A DNA stretch of 64,000 nt from Catenaria anguillulae PL171 (GCA_002102555.1 MCFL01000003.1:930001-994000), one strand, 5' to 3'. Counted from the first letter of the stretch, positions 1 through 11,398 are shown. Notes: generated from the letters alone by a model not told the origin. Made by a program: numbers and translations.

Positions 1-589
1 TGGCGACACAGGGACGATTGGGTCTGAAGAAGAGGTTTTGAGTGGCAGGAAAGTGTCAGAGAGTGAGTCGATGGATTCGGGGGACTGGTGCGCGCAAGCG
101 CAAGCTGTGCCGACCGAGGCTAGCGTCCGAGCCTCGCTATCCACGTCCAAATGCGGCCCTCCACAGTCCATTCCATTGGATGGGGTGCCAGACAGGCACC
201 GCCAGAGCCTGGTCAGGCAATAGCGAGCAACAGCAAGCGGCAGAGGCCCATATAAGTTGGGGTAGTGGGGTAGACAAGTATGTACGTTCAAGAAAGGCTG
301 TTCAGGGCGCCCACCGAGGGGTTCGGAAGCAATTACAGACACTGTTCACAGCTCCGCGAATGGAGCAGCTCGTGAATAGCAGATTGCCAAGAGTTATCAA
401 GTACGCCTGTGAGACTGATGTATGGTGGTTGAATCATGGTGTCCTCCACATGATCGTTCTTCATTTTCGTCCGACAGAGCCGTGTTGAGTCAGATCGTTG
501 AACAAGGGCCGCCGATCCAATCTGGCCGCTTGACTTTGCATTCAATTCATCAATCAATAAATATATATAACAACCCGCCCACCACATCA
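1..589. other. Left-edge stretch without a supportable gene
   Basis: Open frames here are short, overlap one another and show no recognisable domain or repeat. The right end (about 540-600) is AT-rich and becomes C/T-rich next to the stop codon of the minus-strand gene that follows, which suits that gene's 3' flank. The far left may hold part of a gene that continues outside the window, but nothing seen supports one. Confidence 0.5.
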
Positions 590-2791
590 TCACCTCCTCC
601 CAAATCCCCTCACAACCACCGCGCCCTTAACCAACTCATCCTCTGTATCCGTCCCCGTGTCCATCTCTGCCCACACGACCCCGCCCAAACTCAATATCTC
701 CTGCTCCCTGGTCAACTCGCCCCTGGCCCTGGCCCTTGCCAACGCCTCGGCACGCTTGCGTTTGGTTTCCATGGCCGCCGCATACGAGTACTGCCACACG
801 TGCTCGACGGGCTGCGTGGCGTGCTTGACCGACTTTGCCCCTACTGGTGTAGGTGGGAGCAATGCCGTGGTGGCTGGGACGACGGGAGCGACACGTGGGC
901 GTTGAAGGGCAAGTGGCCGGGGTGGTGGTGCTCGTGGAGCATGTGGAGAAGAGCCAAGTTCAGGCTGGGATTGTCGATTGCCATTACCGCTGCTCGCACG
1001 TTGCATGGGCGACTCGACTGGCGTGCTGGGCGAGGTGCCTTGCCGATTGCGGTTGCTTGCACGCATGGGTGTCTCTGGGTCGTAGGGTGGGCGACGGGGA
1101 TTGGGCACATTGGTTTTACGTGCGCGCTTGCGTGGCGGTGACGCTTGGCCCACCTTTGCGTCCTCCGAGTCCGAGTCGCTGCTGACGGTCACAATGACGG
1201 CCGAGGCGTTGCGTGTGCGTTTGCGCACAGCAAATGCCGCAAGTGGTGGTGGAGGTGGGCGAGGCGGCGTGAGCGTGTGTGCTGAGGCTGCAACTGGTTT
1301 GGCCTTGGGTTTTGCTGCCACGGGCGCGGCGGCGGGCGGCGGCTTTCGCGCACGAGTCGGCGGTAATTCGGCCGTGGGATCGGGCGGCGGGTCGAGTGCA
1401 GCCGCGACGGATGCGCGTGTGCGGCGACGGGTGGGCATAGGCGGGGGGTCGGCGAGCTGCGAATCGAGACGAGATGGTGGCGAGTGGGAGGAGGAGGAAG
1501 AGGCCATTGATTGGGTGAAGGGGCGTGATGAGGATGTGGGAATAGATGTTGGTGGTGATCTGGATTTGGATTTAGGTTTTGCTTTGGATTTGGGTTTGGG
1601 TTTGGGCTCGGGCTTGGGTATTGATGTTGGTTTAGGTGCAGGCGGTTTAGCGGTTGGCAAGGGTTCCGGGTCAGGCAATGTCGATGACAATGACAAGCGT
1701 GACGACCGACGCACTGGCGCCGCGTCCTGCTTTGTCACACTCGGTGTGGTCTTGGTTTTGGCCTTGAGCGTGGGCTTGGCCTTGCCTTTGGGCACGGGCG
1801 TGTCGTGCTGCTCTATCACTGCGCGCGGATTCATCGGAATGGGGCACGGCGTGTCCGCCATCCGCGATAAGCGAGCCCGGGGAATGGGCGAAGCCAGTGG
1901 ATTGAACGAGGTCGAGGAAGGTGACGGCGCATACATGGACATGGGCGATGATGCGAGCGGCATTGGAGAGGATGCAGAGGCAATAGCGTCCATGAGGAGT
2001 TGTGAGGATGCCTTTGTCGAGTTTGGCGTGGTTGTTGTTGTTGTTGCAGCTGCTGTTGCGCGTGAGGGTGGTGCTGGTGCAAAAGAGAGCAGCTCGTCTT
2101 CTTCGTCGCTGTCGTCATCGTGAACAATGACAAGCGGTGGGCGGAGGGAGCGAATAGCGAGAAGGAGAAGATTGTCGTCGTCATCTGGCGTGGCGGCGGA
2201 CCTGCCTGAATGAACTCGGGTGGTGGTGGGATGGGCCAATGTAATGAGCTCGTCATCTTCGGTGTCGTCATCATTATCCTCCGTATCGCCGTCGTTATCC
2301 TCCTCATCCTCATCCGCATCCTCATCTTCTTGATTTGAATCCAGAGCCGCTGTTGTTGAAGAGAGATTGCTGTTGGGCAACACAGACGTGCTGGCATCAT
2401 CGGCATCGACATCGTCCAAGTAGCCCGTGAGCGACCCAAAGGCAATGGTGCGCGGATGCGAGAGGATGGAGCCGTGCGAGACAACCTCGAGCGTTTGGAG
2501 ATCGATTTCATCGTCCTTTTCAAAGCACGTGTTTGAGTAACGGTGAATGATCGAGTCCCAGGACGACTGGAGGCGGGACAGCGCACAGGACCGGAGGTGT
2601 GCCAGAGACGCATTGGAAGACGTGTCGACGGGGCGCAAGTTGCCAGCGTGGTTTGCGGGCTGACGGAAGGCAGGGTCGAGTGCCTTGAGGAGTGGGACCG
2701 TTGCCGAGGAAGTCGTGGATGAACAAGCATCAGCCAGGGGTGAGAGTGCGGTTTTGGCTTTTGACTTGCGTTTTGGGTATTGAGATGGCAT
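590..2791 (-). CDS. Disordered protein with Scm3/HJURP-like motif (candidate centromeric histone chaperone)
   Basis: Single-exon frame; I take the start as the ATG at 2791 (MPSQYPKRKSK, a basic beginning), although an in-frame ATG lies at 2860. The product is about 733 aa. Residues 65-115 read as a helix and acidic turn (WDSIIHRYS, then EKDDEIDLQTLEVVSHGSI). This resembles the core of fungal Scm3 (W..I..KY..., DEIDL.TGE.V...G.L), the CENP-A/Cse4 chaperone. The rest is low complexity: a long Asp/Glu run, then Pro/Ser/Lys-rich stretches with several basic clusters suited to nuclear or DNA-binding roles, and a charged C-terminal helix (KRKRAEALARARARGELTRE). Seen: the motif and composition. Inferred: the Scm3 assignment, which rests on about 50 residues. 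It could instead be an unrelated chromatin protein. Confidence 0.6.
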   Translation of the reverse strand: MPSQYPKRKSKAKTALSPLADACSSTTSSATVPLLKALDPAFRQPANHAGNLRPVDTSSNASLAHLRSCALSRLQSSWDSIIHRYSNTCFEKDDEIDLQTLEVVSHGSILSHPRTIAFGSLTGYLDDVDADDASTSVLPNSNLSSTTAALDSNQEDEDADEDEEDNDGDTEDNDDDTEDDELITLAHPTTTRVHSGRSAATPDDDDNLLLLAIRSLRPPLVIVHDDDSDEEDELLSFAPAPPSRATAAATTTTTTPNSTKASSQLLMDAIASASSPMPLASSPMSMYAPSPSSTSFNPLASPIPRARLSRMADTPCPIPMNPRAVIEQHDTPVPKGKAKPTLKAKTKTTPSVTKQDAAPVRRSSRLSLSSTLPDPEPLPTAKPPAPKPTSIPKPEPKPKPKSKAKPKSKSRSPPTSIPTSSSRPFTQSMASSSSSHSPPSRLDSQLADPPPMPTRRRTRASVAAALDPPPDPTAELPPTRARKPPPAAAPVAAKPKAKPVAASAHTLTPPRPPPPPLAAFAVRKRTRNASAVIVTVSSDSDSEDAKVGQASPPRKRARKTNVPNPRRPPYDPETPMRASNRNRQGTSPSTPVESPMQRASSGNGNRQSQPELGSSPHAPRAPPPRPLALQRPRVAPVVPATTALLPPTPVGAKSVKHATQPVEHVWQYSYAAAMETKRKRAEALARARARGELTREQEILSLGGVVWAEMDTGTDTEDELVKGAVVVRGFGRR

Positions 2792-3117
2792 GATCGCGCA
2801 TGGACATTGGCTGGGACTAGAATTGCATCGAGTTATTGATGTTATTTCGAATGCATTCATGTGGAGAACACGATTGTTGCTGCTGACCCGGCCGCTGACC
2901 TGTGCTTTTGTGGAGCGACGAATGCAATTCGATAGTGATCAAGTACCATGAATCCTGACTGTGATCGCTGATTGAACGCCACACTCACCTTGACATTTCA
3001 TTGCACGTGTTAATTTTTATATGTACTGTCTTGTAGGAATCTTTTGCTCACTGTCTTTCAACAATCTTCAATTGGCCATGTTGACTATATGACTACATAG
3101 AGAATCCACTCTGTGCA

Positions 3118-6100
3118 TTGCTTGAGCGAGTGCAATACATTCCCCCTGTCCCTGTCCCTGTCCCATACCATTTCAACATGATGGCCACCACCCCTACCCC
3201 CGCCGTGACCCCGGCCCCACCCCCGCCCTCGGCCATGATGCCCCCCTTGCCCTCAACGCCAACCACGCCAACCACCGCGGCTGCTTCCGCCGAGCCGTCA
3301 TCTCCGTCGCCAAAGAGCAAAAAGGGCACCACAAAGAACAAGAGCAACCGCGTGTCCACCATCGACCACCTGCTGCGCAACCCGCCGCCCGAGCTCGCCG
3401 CTGCCCCCGAGTCGTTCCTCGACCGCTTCCCCTCGCTCGCCAAATCGTCGCCCTCGCTGGTCCAGCTCCTGCGCACCACCGCACCGTCGGCCGCCAAGCG
3501 CCAGTCGGTCATGAACCTGCCCGCCAACCTCGTCTCGGAGCGCCAGGCCTTCTTTGAGGGCGAAATCCAGCTCGAACTCGAAAAGCTCGAGTCGTCAAAG
3601 GAGTGGTTTGACATTCAGAAATACGTCGAGTCCTACTTCGGTATCACGCTGGTCGTCTCTACACCGCCGCCCGCACTCCCTGCCCTCCCGCCTGTGCCCG
3701 GAGGAGCCTCCCGCCCGCGCTCTCCCTCTGTTCCTTCTGTCACCATCCCGCCTGTCCGCTCTTCGCCACCAAAGTCGGCACCACCACGCACTCCTACACC
3801 AACCTCTGCGGGCATTGGACGTCCAACTACGCCCACTGGTCGACCAACCACTCCCACGCTGCGTCCATCAACACCCACACCGGGTCAGCCCAAATTCGGC
3901 GTCCACCCTTCCCTCGCACGATGCCTCGCCCTTCTCAACGACATTGCCTCCACGTGGTCCCACACGGCTGGCAAGGAATACCTCACCTTGGCCGCACCCA
4001 TCTCCGAATTCATGTTCCACTACAAGTCTGCTGGTTGTTCTCCTGGGCTAGTTGACCTGTCGCTCGTGTCTGCGATTCTGGCCGAAATGGAAGCTGTCGA
4101 CGCAGCCACCAACGGCGACCTGGCTGACGAAGACGTGGCCGCATGGAAGGCGCAAATCACACACTTGCTGCTCACGGACCGCATCCGCTCCGAACTGCAA
4201 CGTGTGGAGCGCGACCAAAAGCGCGAGTGGGCTCAAGCCCAAGTGGCCAAGGTGCGCAAGGAAGTGTTTGCAGCAACCATCAAGCAGCTCACGAGCACGG
4301 GCGCACTCAAGAAACGCACCGACGACGACTACATCAAGGCACTCAAGTCAGGCGCGGTGCTTGTCAAGTTTATCAAGACCATGGTCGAGCTCGTCAACTT
4401 ACGGGCGCGCGACGAGTTTTCGGTTCCCGCGCCGTTTGATTCGGCGCAAGTATCCAAGGTACTCACGGCACACGACTCGGGCGCAGGGTTGGTCGATGCA
4501 ACGCGCAATTGGATGGCAGTTGCCCGTGGCGCACTCAAGTACCTCAACTTGGACCTTGCTGGCGCTTGGCACGTCAAGGTGCTGACGCTTGGCACACCCA
4601 AGCCTGGTGCCGACGAAGGAATCGAGCTCGTCACGGCTCTGCTCGGGGCTAGGTTTGCTCAAGTCTCGGGCACGCCCGTGGTGGACCTGGATGCGATCGA
4701 TATGCTGCGCGAGTACATGGCCATGGTCCACCCCGACCAGTCGTGGGCGTCGCTCTCGCCACTCTTCCCATCACCCGAACTTGTCGCTGTGACACCCACC
4801 GTGTCGGTCATTGCGTCGACGGACGAACAAGGCACGTGGGTGCAAACGTGCGCGCTGGCCAAGCAAACGGTCGCAACGGCGCGCATGACGTCGGCGCATG
4901 CCGCCAAAATCTTGCGTGCGGCCGACGTCAAGGGCACAAAGGCTTCGTGGCACTTTCAACGGTACCTGCGCGTGCTCGACATGCTCACCAACCCATCTGC
5001 CGACACGTTTCCCGAATGCCTTGCACGTGTCACGCACGTGTCGATTCCCGACTTGGTTGTTGTTCCAAAACTCGTCCTGACGTCTGTCCCACGCTCCTGG
5101 ATGCCCATGACCGTGTCGCTCGACATGCACTTTGACCCAAAGGATACGCAAGGTGCCATGCCACTCGAAGCCTACTTTGCACGCGCATTCACTTTTCAAA
5201 CCACGGCCGCCCCTGCGCCCGGCAAGTCTGGCGGGTCGGGCGTGTTGCGCATCGACCGCGACCGCGCCTACCAAGTGAACCGCCTGCTGTTGGCCGTGTT
5301 CCAACGCATCACCTCAACGCTGTGCACCATGCACGAAACGCACGCGCTCGCGCACGGAAACCTTGTGCCCGCCCATGTGCTCCTCGTGGGCGACCCCGAC
5401 CAGGTGCTCGCGTCGCTTGATCCCAAGGTGCGCTTGCTCGCTCCGGCCCTCGACCTGCCCGCCCCACCCACATACACGCCCGGCGCATCCGACACGGGCG
5501 GGTACGACTCGACGCTCGCCAACGACGTGCTTGCCCTTGGCTCCTTATTCTCCACGGTTATGGACACGTTCTGGTACCGGCGCCCGCTCGTTTCGCCCAC
5601 GCTCCCCGACCCGCCTGAAGTCGTGCGCCGGTCCATGTCTGAACCGCTCTTGGACATGCCGCCGGCGCCCGCAGGCATGCCCATCACCCCGTCGCTTGAA
5701 ATGCACCAAGAACGGCACGCTACGCTTGTCCGACAATCCACGGGCTCGTTTGCATCGAGCTCGGACGACTCGGGATCGCGCCCGGGAAGTGCCGCGCTCG
5801 CTCGCGGGTCACGCGCGGATTCCGTCATGGACGGCGCAAACGGCCCAGGGGTTGTGTCGGCGCCGCCCACACCCGGCAGACGTGAAGGTGGCCAGGGCAA
5901 GAAGAAGAAGCGGCCAATCACGATTCATTTGGCGCCATCGATTCACCCGCCCTGGTCGCCGCTGTACAACGAGGCGGCTACCACGGTGATTCCACGCCCA
6001 GATACGCCCGAGCCGGCACGCGCACAGCTGTCAGTGGCGGCTGAGGCAGATGAAGCGGACGCAAAGGAGTTGCCGCCGATTCCGCCGATTCCAGAGCATC

Positions 6101-6285
6101 AGGCGATGGTGGCCGACCCGATTGCTAGGACAAAGACGCCGACGCTGGTGGGCGAGTTGGCGAGTAATGAGCAGGATCGCAGGATGAATGAGGTGTATGA
6201 GGGGCTTGTCGAGTTGGTGGCGAGGATGATGGATGCGGACGAGCGCAAGCGACCTGTCTTGAGAGAGGTGTTGGAGTATTTCTAG
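3118..6285 (+). CDS. Large protein with C-terminal pseudokinase-like domain
   Basis: Uninterrupted 1055-aa frame ending TAG; the start could also be the Met pair at 3178. Residues 1-70 are Pro/Thr/Ser-rich, followed by a helical block (about 80-180) and a second Pro-rich linker (about 185-260). The middle third is helical with no family I can name. From about residue 600 the order of elements follows a protein kinase: a long helix with MHETHALAHGNLVPAHVLLV in the place of the catalytic loop, NDVLALGSLFSTVM in the place of the helix F region, and LVARMMDADERKRPVLREVL as a good subdomain XI match. The HRD motif is HGN, the catalytic Asp is absent, and no DFG or glycine loop is evident. It is therefore probably catalytically dead and acts as a scaffold. 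A Ser/Gly-rich insert (about 860-950) precedes subdomain XI. Partner and pathway are unknown. Confidence 0.75.
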   Translation: MLERVQYIPPVPVPVPYHFNMMATTPTPAVTPAPPPPSAMMPPLPSTPTTPTTAAASAEPSSPSPKSKKGTTKNKSNRVSTIDHLLRNPPPELAAAPESFLDRFPSLAKSSPSLVQLLRTTAPSAAKRQSVMNLPANLVSERQAFFEGEIQLELEKLESSKEWFDIQKYVESYFGITLVVSTPPPALPALPPVPGGASRPRSPSVPSVTIPPVRSSPPKSAPPRTPTPTSAGIGRPTTPTGRPTTPTLRPSTPTPGQPKFGVHPSLARCLALLNDIASTWSHTAGKEYLTLAAPISEFMFHYKSAGCSPGLVDLSLVSAILAEMEAVDAATNGDLADEDVAAWKAQITHLLLTDRIRSELQRVERDQKREWAQAQVAKVRKEVFAATIKQLTSTGALKKRTDDDYIKALKSGAVLVKFIKTMVELVNLRARDEFSVPAPFDSAQVSKVLTAHDSGAGLVDATRNWMAVARGALKYLNLDLAGAWHVKVLTLGTPKPGADEGIELVTALLGARFAQVSGTPVVDLDAIDMLREYMAMVHPDQSWASLSPLFPSPELVAVTPTVSVIASTDEQGTWVQTCALAKQTVATARMTSAHAAKILRAADVKGTKASWHFQRYLRVLDMLTNPSADTFPECLARVTHVSIPDLVVVPKLVLTSVPRSWMPMTVSLDMHFDPKDTQGAMPLEAYFARAFTFQTTAAPAPGKSGGSGVLRIDRDRAYQVNRLLLAVFQRITSTLCTMHETHALAHGNLVPAHVLLVGDPDQVLASLDPKVRLLAPALDLPAPPTYTPGASDTGGYDSTLANDVLALGSLFSTVMDTFWYRRPLVSPTLPDPPEVVRRSMSEPLLDMPPAPAGMPITPSLEMHQERHATLVRQSTGSFASSSDDSGSRPGSAALARGSRADSVMDGANGPGVVSAPPTPGRREGGQGKKKKRPITIHLAPSIHPPWSPLYNEAATTVIPRPDTPEPARAQLSVAAEADEADAKELPPIPPIPEHQAMVADPIARTKTPTLVGELASNEQDRRMNEVYEGLVELVARMMDADERKRPVLREVLEYF

Positions 6286-6429
6286 ACTTTTTTTTCCCAC
6301 TTTTTCATCTGGGGTGATGGGTTTCTTTGGGTTTTTTTTTCTTTTCTTTTTTGCACATGTTTCACATTCACTCTCGATTTGCATTTATACACTCGCTTTT
6401 GCCACGCTCACTATTCCCCCCACCACCAA

Positions 6430-7300
6430 CATGGCCATCTGCCGCGACTGCACTCTGTTTCAACTCGTCCGATTGAGTAGTCCACCACGTCATGGCCTGA
6501 CTCGCTCTCTTTGCCCCTCCCGCCCATGTGGTCCCGATTCATGTTGCCGTTTCCTTCACCTACACCCACGGAAACGGCGTCAACGACTCGTCCAACAATA
6601 TCACCAACTCGCAGGTCACAAGCAAAAAGGACGGGGCGCTGCTGCACCGTGCCAAGTGGCTCGCCGCAGCCACTGGATCACGGAGTCGGAACTCACGCAC
6701 CATTCGTAGTATGGACTCACGGGCAGAGGTTGCGAAAGAGAGGTCAGCAGAGGTCAAGCGCGACGTGGAGGAGGTGGCAGCGACTTTGGCGGACATGGAC
6801 CTCACCGTGGATCGAATTGCAGGGGCAGTTAAGGAGCGGGCGGGCGAGGAGAAGGATGGCCGTCGCGGTGGCGCAAGTGGAGGTGCGCATCTCGTCCGCT
6901 GTGGGTGAAGGTGGAGGATGAGGAGGCCGTCCTTGGCGCGCTCATGGGTCAAGCAGGGGAGTCGATGCAGCACTTTGCACCAGCAGCAACAGCTCGCAGT
7001 ATTCACTTCGTCGGCGTCGTCGGACGACACGCTCTTCGTCCCAGTTCCCACGCTCGCGGCGGACGAAGGAACCCGCGCCCGAAGATGCCGTTGCCTGGCT
7101 CATCAACGACGCATGGATTGCCAGTGGCCCAAATCCCGTTCCCGCTGCCGCACCGCCCAAGTGCAAGGTGCGGGTGCTCTGTGCCTGCATCAAGAAGTTG
7201 TTTGGGCGTCTCTTTGCGCCACTGTCTCGTCCTTCCGTTTTGTATATGTTTCCGTTGCCCTTTCCCTCAAGTAAGTTTATTCCCGTTCTATATTTCCCTG
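6430..7300 (+). CDS. Possible small hypothetical protein, frame not continuous
   Basis: Protein-like text appears in successive frames on the plus strand. At 6545-6900 there is a charged helix (RDVEEVAATLADMDLTVDRI, then an ERAGEEKDGRR tail). At 6905-7010 comes VEDEEAVLGALMGQAGESMQ. At 7090-7280 comes EDAVAWLINDAWIASGPNP, followed by a Cys/Lys stretch ending KKLFGRLFAPLSR. No single frame spans all three. The breaks fall in G-rich runs, as in other genes here, so this could be one gene of about 250 aa with lost bases, or a decayed one. I recognise no family. The flanks 6286-6429 and 7300-7783 are T/C-rich and look non-coding. Confidence 0.3.
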
Positions 7301-7783
7301 TTTATTTCCGCTAGCTATGTTGAAGTAAAAGTTACATTTTTCCCAAACCCAGTTTTTCGTTTCCCCAAGTTCACGTCGGTGAAGGCCAAGTGAAAGCAAG
7401 AGATGCACGACGGGATCAGCAAACAGGGCGAGGTGTTGGTGTGAATCGAGGTGTTGCCGGGGCGATCGACGCCACACTGCGACGCCAGCTGATATATATG
7501 TAGCTGTTGTTGCTGAACGGTGGTAAAGTCCAAATGGAAAACATGATCATGTCTATGCATATGGTCTGCATTCCTTGTCGTCCAATCCTCAGAACCTACG
7601 GCAATATCGCCTGCGGTCAAAATTCCATACACTCCATTCTCTTTTCTCCAATCTTCGACCTTTTCTCGATTCCCCGACGCCCTCGCACGCCGCCCACGCT
7701 CGTCCACAAGGTCAACAGGCTTTTTGATTCAATCCAGCCATACCCTCTCTGCTCGCTCCACTGCCTCACGGTAGATCCACCGC

Positions 7784-10349
7784 ATGATTTCTGGCATGAA
7801 GCGCCCAAGCCCGTCGTCGGCGATCCCAGCGGCCGCTGTTCCGAAAAAGTTCCGATCCGGCCCGCCTACCGGGTACACCCAGCAGAACCAGCATTACCAA
7901 CAACAGCAGGGCCACTACAATAACCAGCAGCCCAACCAATACCAGGCCCAAGCGTTCACGCAAAACTATCAGTTCCACCCGCAGCCGACTCAGCCCCTGC
8001 CGTACCCCAACGGCGGCAACTACTACGATCAATCGCAGGCCTCAGCCAGTGGCTACTATTCGAGCAGCAGCAACAACAACAACAACGGAAGCTACTACTC
8101 CAACGACGCATCGGGATATCAAATGTCGTCCGCGTCCGCGTCATCGGGCTACGGGCAGCCCCAACAACAAGGCTACTCAAATCACGGTGGCAATAGCGCG
8201 CAAATGTACGGGTCGGCGGGTCCATCAACAGCTGGTCAGCAGCAGTTGCAGCAGGGATACGCAACTGGGGCAGCCCCAACAGGTCCGTCGGCTTCTGCTC
8301 GTTTGCTCATCTTGTCTAAGTGCTCACCTTCATTCCCTTTTTTTTCACGTAATGAATCCAGGCAACCGGACCATCTTCTTTGGCAATGTCATCAACGGCA
8401 TCACGCTTGATCAGCTGCTCGACCATATCTCCACGGGCCCGATTGAATCTGCGCGCATCTTGCCCGACAAATCGTGCGCATTCGTGACCTTCATCTACCC
8501 AAACGACGCCAATGCCTTTTTGACGTTGTACCCGTCGCACACGCTGACGATTGGCCAAACCCTCGTCAACCTCAACTGGGGCAAGAAGGACCAAGACCCA
8601 CTTTCGCCCTCGCTGCAATCTGCCGTAGGTGCCGGCGCCACACGCAATGTGTACATCACTGGGATTCACCCCACGACGCCCGTGGCCGAGATTTACGCCG
8701 ACATGGAGCCGTTCGGCATGCTGGATCAAGTGCGAGTGATTCCGCCTCGGGGCGAGCATACCATGGCCATTGGGTTTGTGCATTTTGCCTCGATTCATTC
8801 TGCAATCAGTTGCGTGCAAACGCTTGCGTCCGTCAACCCCAAATATTACGGGCGAAAGGTCGCGTACGGCAAGGATCGGTGTGCGCCTGGGGGTGCCAAT
8901 TCCATGGTCCAGCGGTCCGGGGTGAGGGGCGGCGTCATGAACGGGCAAGGAGCTGCTGGAGGGATGCCCCAGCAGCAACAGCAGCTCATGCAACAGCAAC
9001 AACAGCCCTATGGCGATGGATACGTACAAGGACCCAGCGGCGGTTATGGCGCGCCCTCCTCGTCGGCGCCGCTCGCAGCACCTGCATCGGCGGCCTACTC
9101 GACCATTTGGCCAGAGGACCCGACGCTCACCGTGACCAACAACCTCTCGTACATGTGTTCGGGGCAAATGTCGCCGCTCGACGCGCACGCAAAGCTGAAC
9201 CCGACGGGTTCGGCACGCACCTTGTACTTTGGCAACTTGCCCGAGGACGTGATCCCAGAAGACGTGTGCAACGTTGTGCGCGCCGGACTCATTGAGCGTG
9301 TCCACATGCATCACAGGGACAACAAGCGGTTTGTGTTTGTGACATTTGTGGATCCGCGTGCGGCATCGCTCATGTTTTACCTTGCCGAGACATATGGTGT
9401 TGTGATTCGCGGACGCAAGGCGCGCGTCAGTTGGGGCAAGCATACGGGACCCGTGCAGCAAAATGTCGCTCAGGCCGTGGTGAGCTCGGGCGCTACGCGG
9501 TGCGTGTACGTTGGCGGCCTAGCGCCGTTTTGCCGGTCTTTGGTTCAGGCGTACGGCCAAACCGATGGGACCGATGTGGTCATGACCGAAGCATCTCCCG
9601 AAGGATCGGGCAACGCGGGCGAAACGTCCACTTCGACATCGACAACCACGGGCGCACCATCGACCAATGCGTCCACGGGCACGCCGGCCAACCTGGTGTC
9701 GATTCTCGCGGCCCAACTGCGCGAAGAACTGCGTCCATATGGCGAGGTCGAGGTCATTTACGCGCCCGCAGACAAGCCCATTGCGTTTGTGCATTTCATG
9801 GACATGCGTTCGGCCATTCGTGCCGTGGCCGAGGCAACGCCCATGTTGCGCCAGCGCTTGAATGCGGCCAACTTGCGCATTGGTTATGCGCGCGACCGGT
9901 GTGCGGATCCAGTCAAGTTGCCCGCGGGCGTTGGCGTTGGGCAAGCGATTGGCGGCACCATTCCGCGCAGGATCACCGGGTCGTATCATCCGGCAGAGGG
10001 GTTGCGGACTGGTGCAGCGGCTGGCGGGCAAGGGCACCAGGCGGCGTATTCGAACCAGTATGCGGCTAGCGCACCCGATGCTGGCGCGTCGGCGCCAAGT
10101 GCCAGCAGTTCAGGTGCAGCGGGCCAGGGCGCTGCGAGCTTGCCGAGAAAGCCCATGTTGAATGTCGGGTTGAGGCACGGGCATGGCGGTGCGAGTGCGG
10201 CCATTTTGGCGAGTGATTCGACGTCGTCATCAGCAGCAGAGGCAGCCGCGGCCGCGGTGTCGGATGTCGCTGGGTACGTGGACACGGGTGACGACGATCC
10301 CGCGGCCGGTGTGCGGGATGAAATGTTGGATGACATGGTCGAGCATTGA
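7784..10349 (+). CDS. Four-RRM RNA-binding protein, Mrn1-like
   Basis: Two exons, 7784-8282 and 8362-10349, with a 79-nt intron (GTCCGT...CCAG, phase 1); about 828 aa. The N-terminal 165 residues are Gln/Asn/Tyr/Ser-rich and prion-like. Four RRMs follow: 168-240 (TIFFGNV ... CAFVTF), 259-345 (NVYITGI ... IGFVHF), 450-530 (TLYFGNL ... FVFVTF) and 544-680 (CVYVGGL ... IAFVHF, split by a Ser/Thr/Gly insert). RRM2 and RRM4 both end in a Y(G/A)(K/R)DRC motif. This four-RRM order with those tails is that of fungal Mrn1/Cip2 proteins, which bind mRNA and affect its stability and localisation in the cytoplasm and stress granules. Met5 (7796) is an alternative start. The Gln-rich linker between RRM2 and RRM3 and the Ala/Ser-rich tail look disordered. 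Confidence 0.88.
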
Positions 10350-11398
10350 ACCACTCGTGTTCCCACATGACTCGGTTGCCGCATGCCAGCCCTCAGGTTG
10401 TTTTCGGTTGGTGAAAGATCGTTGATGGCGTCGTTTTCTATCGCCCTTGTGGTCCCCTTTTCTGTTGTCGTTCTCGTGACCTTCCACCCGCGTTGTGTTA
10501 CCCCAATTCTTTCCTTGCGTTCCCTCTCGCCCTGCTGTTGATGAATCTCGCTCTATCCATGCCCCTCGGTTCCCTTCTGATCCACTCTGAATTTCCGTGT
10601 TTGGTGTTCCACCTTTTATTTCAGATCTTTCTTACCCCGTTGGCTATCACAGCCGGTCATTTGTGTGTTCGTTACCTTTTTTCGGATCTTTTCATCATGG
10701 CTGTTTCTCTCTTTCTTTTCTTTTTCAATGCTGTGAATATCATTATCATTTTTAATACCTTTGCTTTGGTGTGTTGACGATTCTGCGTTTCTTTGCTTTC
10801 TTTGCCAATCGCCGTGTGTTGCGTCGACGTCAATTCCTCGTTTTGTTTGATACCCACACCATTCGACACTGATCGTTTGCGACTGCCAGCTTGGAAAGGG
10901 GGGCTTTGCTTTCTGTTTTTCCCATTTTTGCTAGCATCGTGACCTATTGCTGGACGAACGGTCACGGCAAGAGTGTGCTCACCGTTATACATCCCCCCTC
11001 CTCGATCATACCTCGCCAATACCCGTTGCACAAATGGCTTGCCATTCCGTCGTAGAGACGAATATACATGCGCGAAAAGAGGCACCCGGAATCGAGTCCA
11101 AGACGGCTCCAGCAATGAGATTCACGGAAAACTTCAATGCTATGTAAATACTTCGGACAGAAATTGAAACGGAGAACAGCGACCTATGCCCGGCGGATTC
11201 GACTCTCGATAGATTGGTCGGGTGTGATGAAAAACATGAAGGAATAGAAAGGAAGGATTGAGAATACAAAGGCGATAATGAGTATGATGCCGATAGCCCA
11301 CACTTCATTTTTACGCGACAGCAGAGGAAACTTCTGGCACTCACGATGTCACATAGAGTCCTTCAGAGCATTCAAACACAGCTCGACGGCCGCTTGAA
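10350..11398. other. T-rich 3' flank and intergenic stretch
   Basis: The stretch just after the RRM gene is strongly T-rich with several poly-T and TTTC runs, as expected of a 3' untranslated region and terminator. Frames on either strand are short and of unnatural composition. I see no gene in it. Confidence 0.5.

Noticed and set aside
1101-2123. Long plus-strand frame of 340 codons antisense to the Scm3-like gene
   Set aside because: It is Gly/Val/Asp-rich and mirrors the Ser/Pro/Ala-rich low-complexity text of the minus-strand gene; G+C-rich coding DNA often leaves such antisense frames open.
8316-9461. 381-codon minus-strand frame opposite the RRM gene
   Set aside because: Arg/His/Val-rich shadow of the RRM exon with no domain, whereas the plus strand has four clear RRMs.
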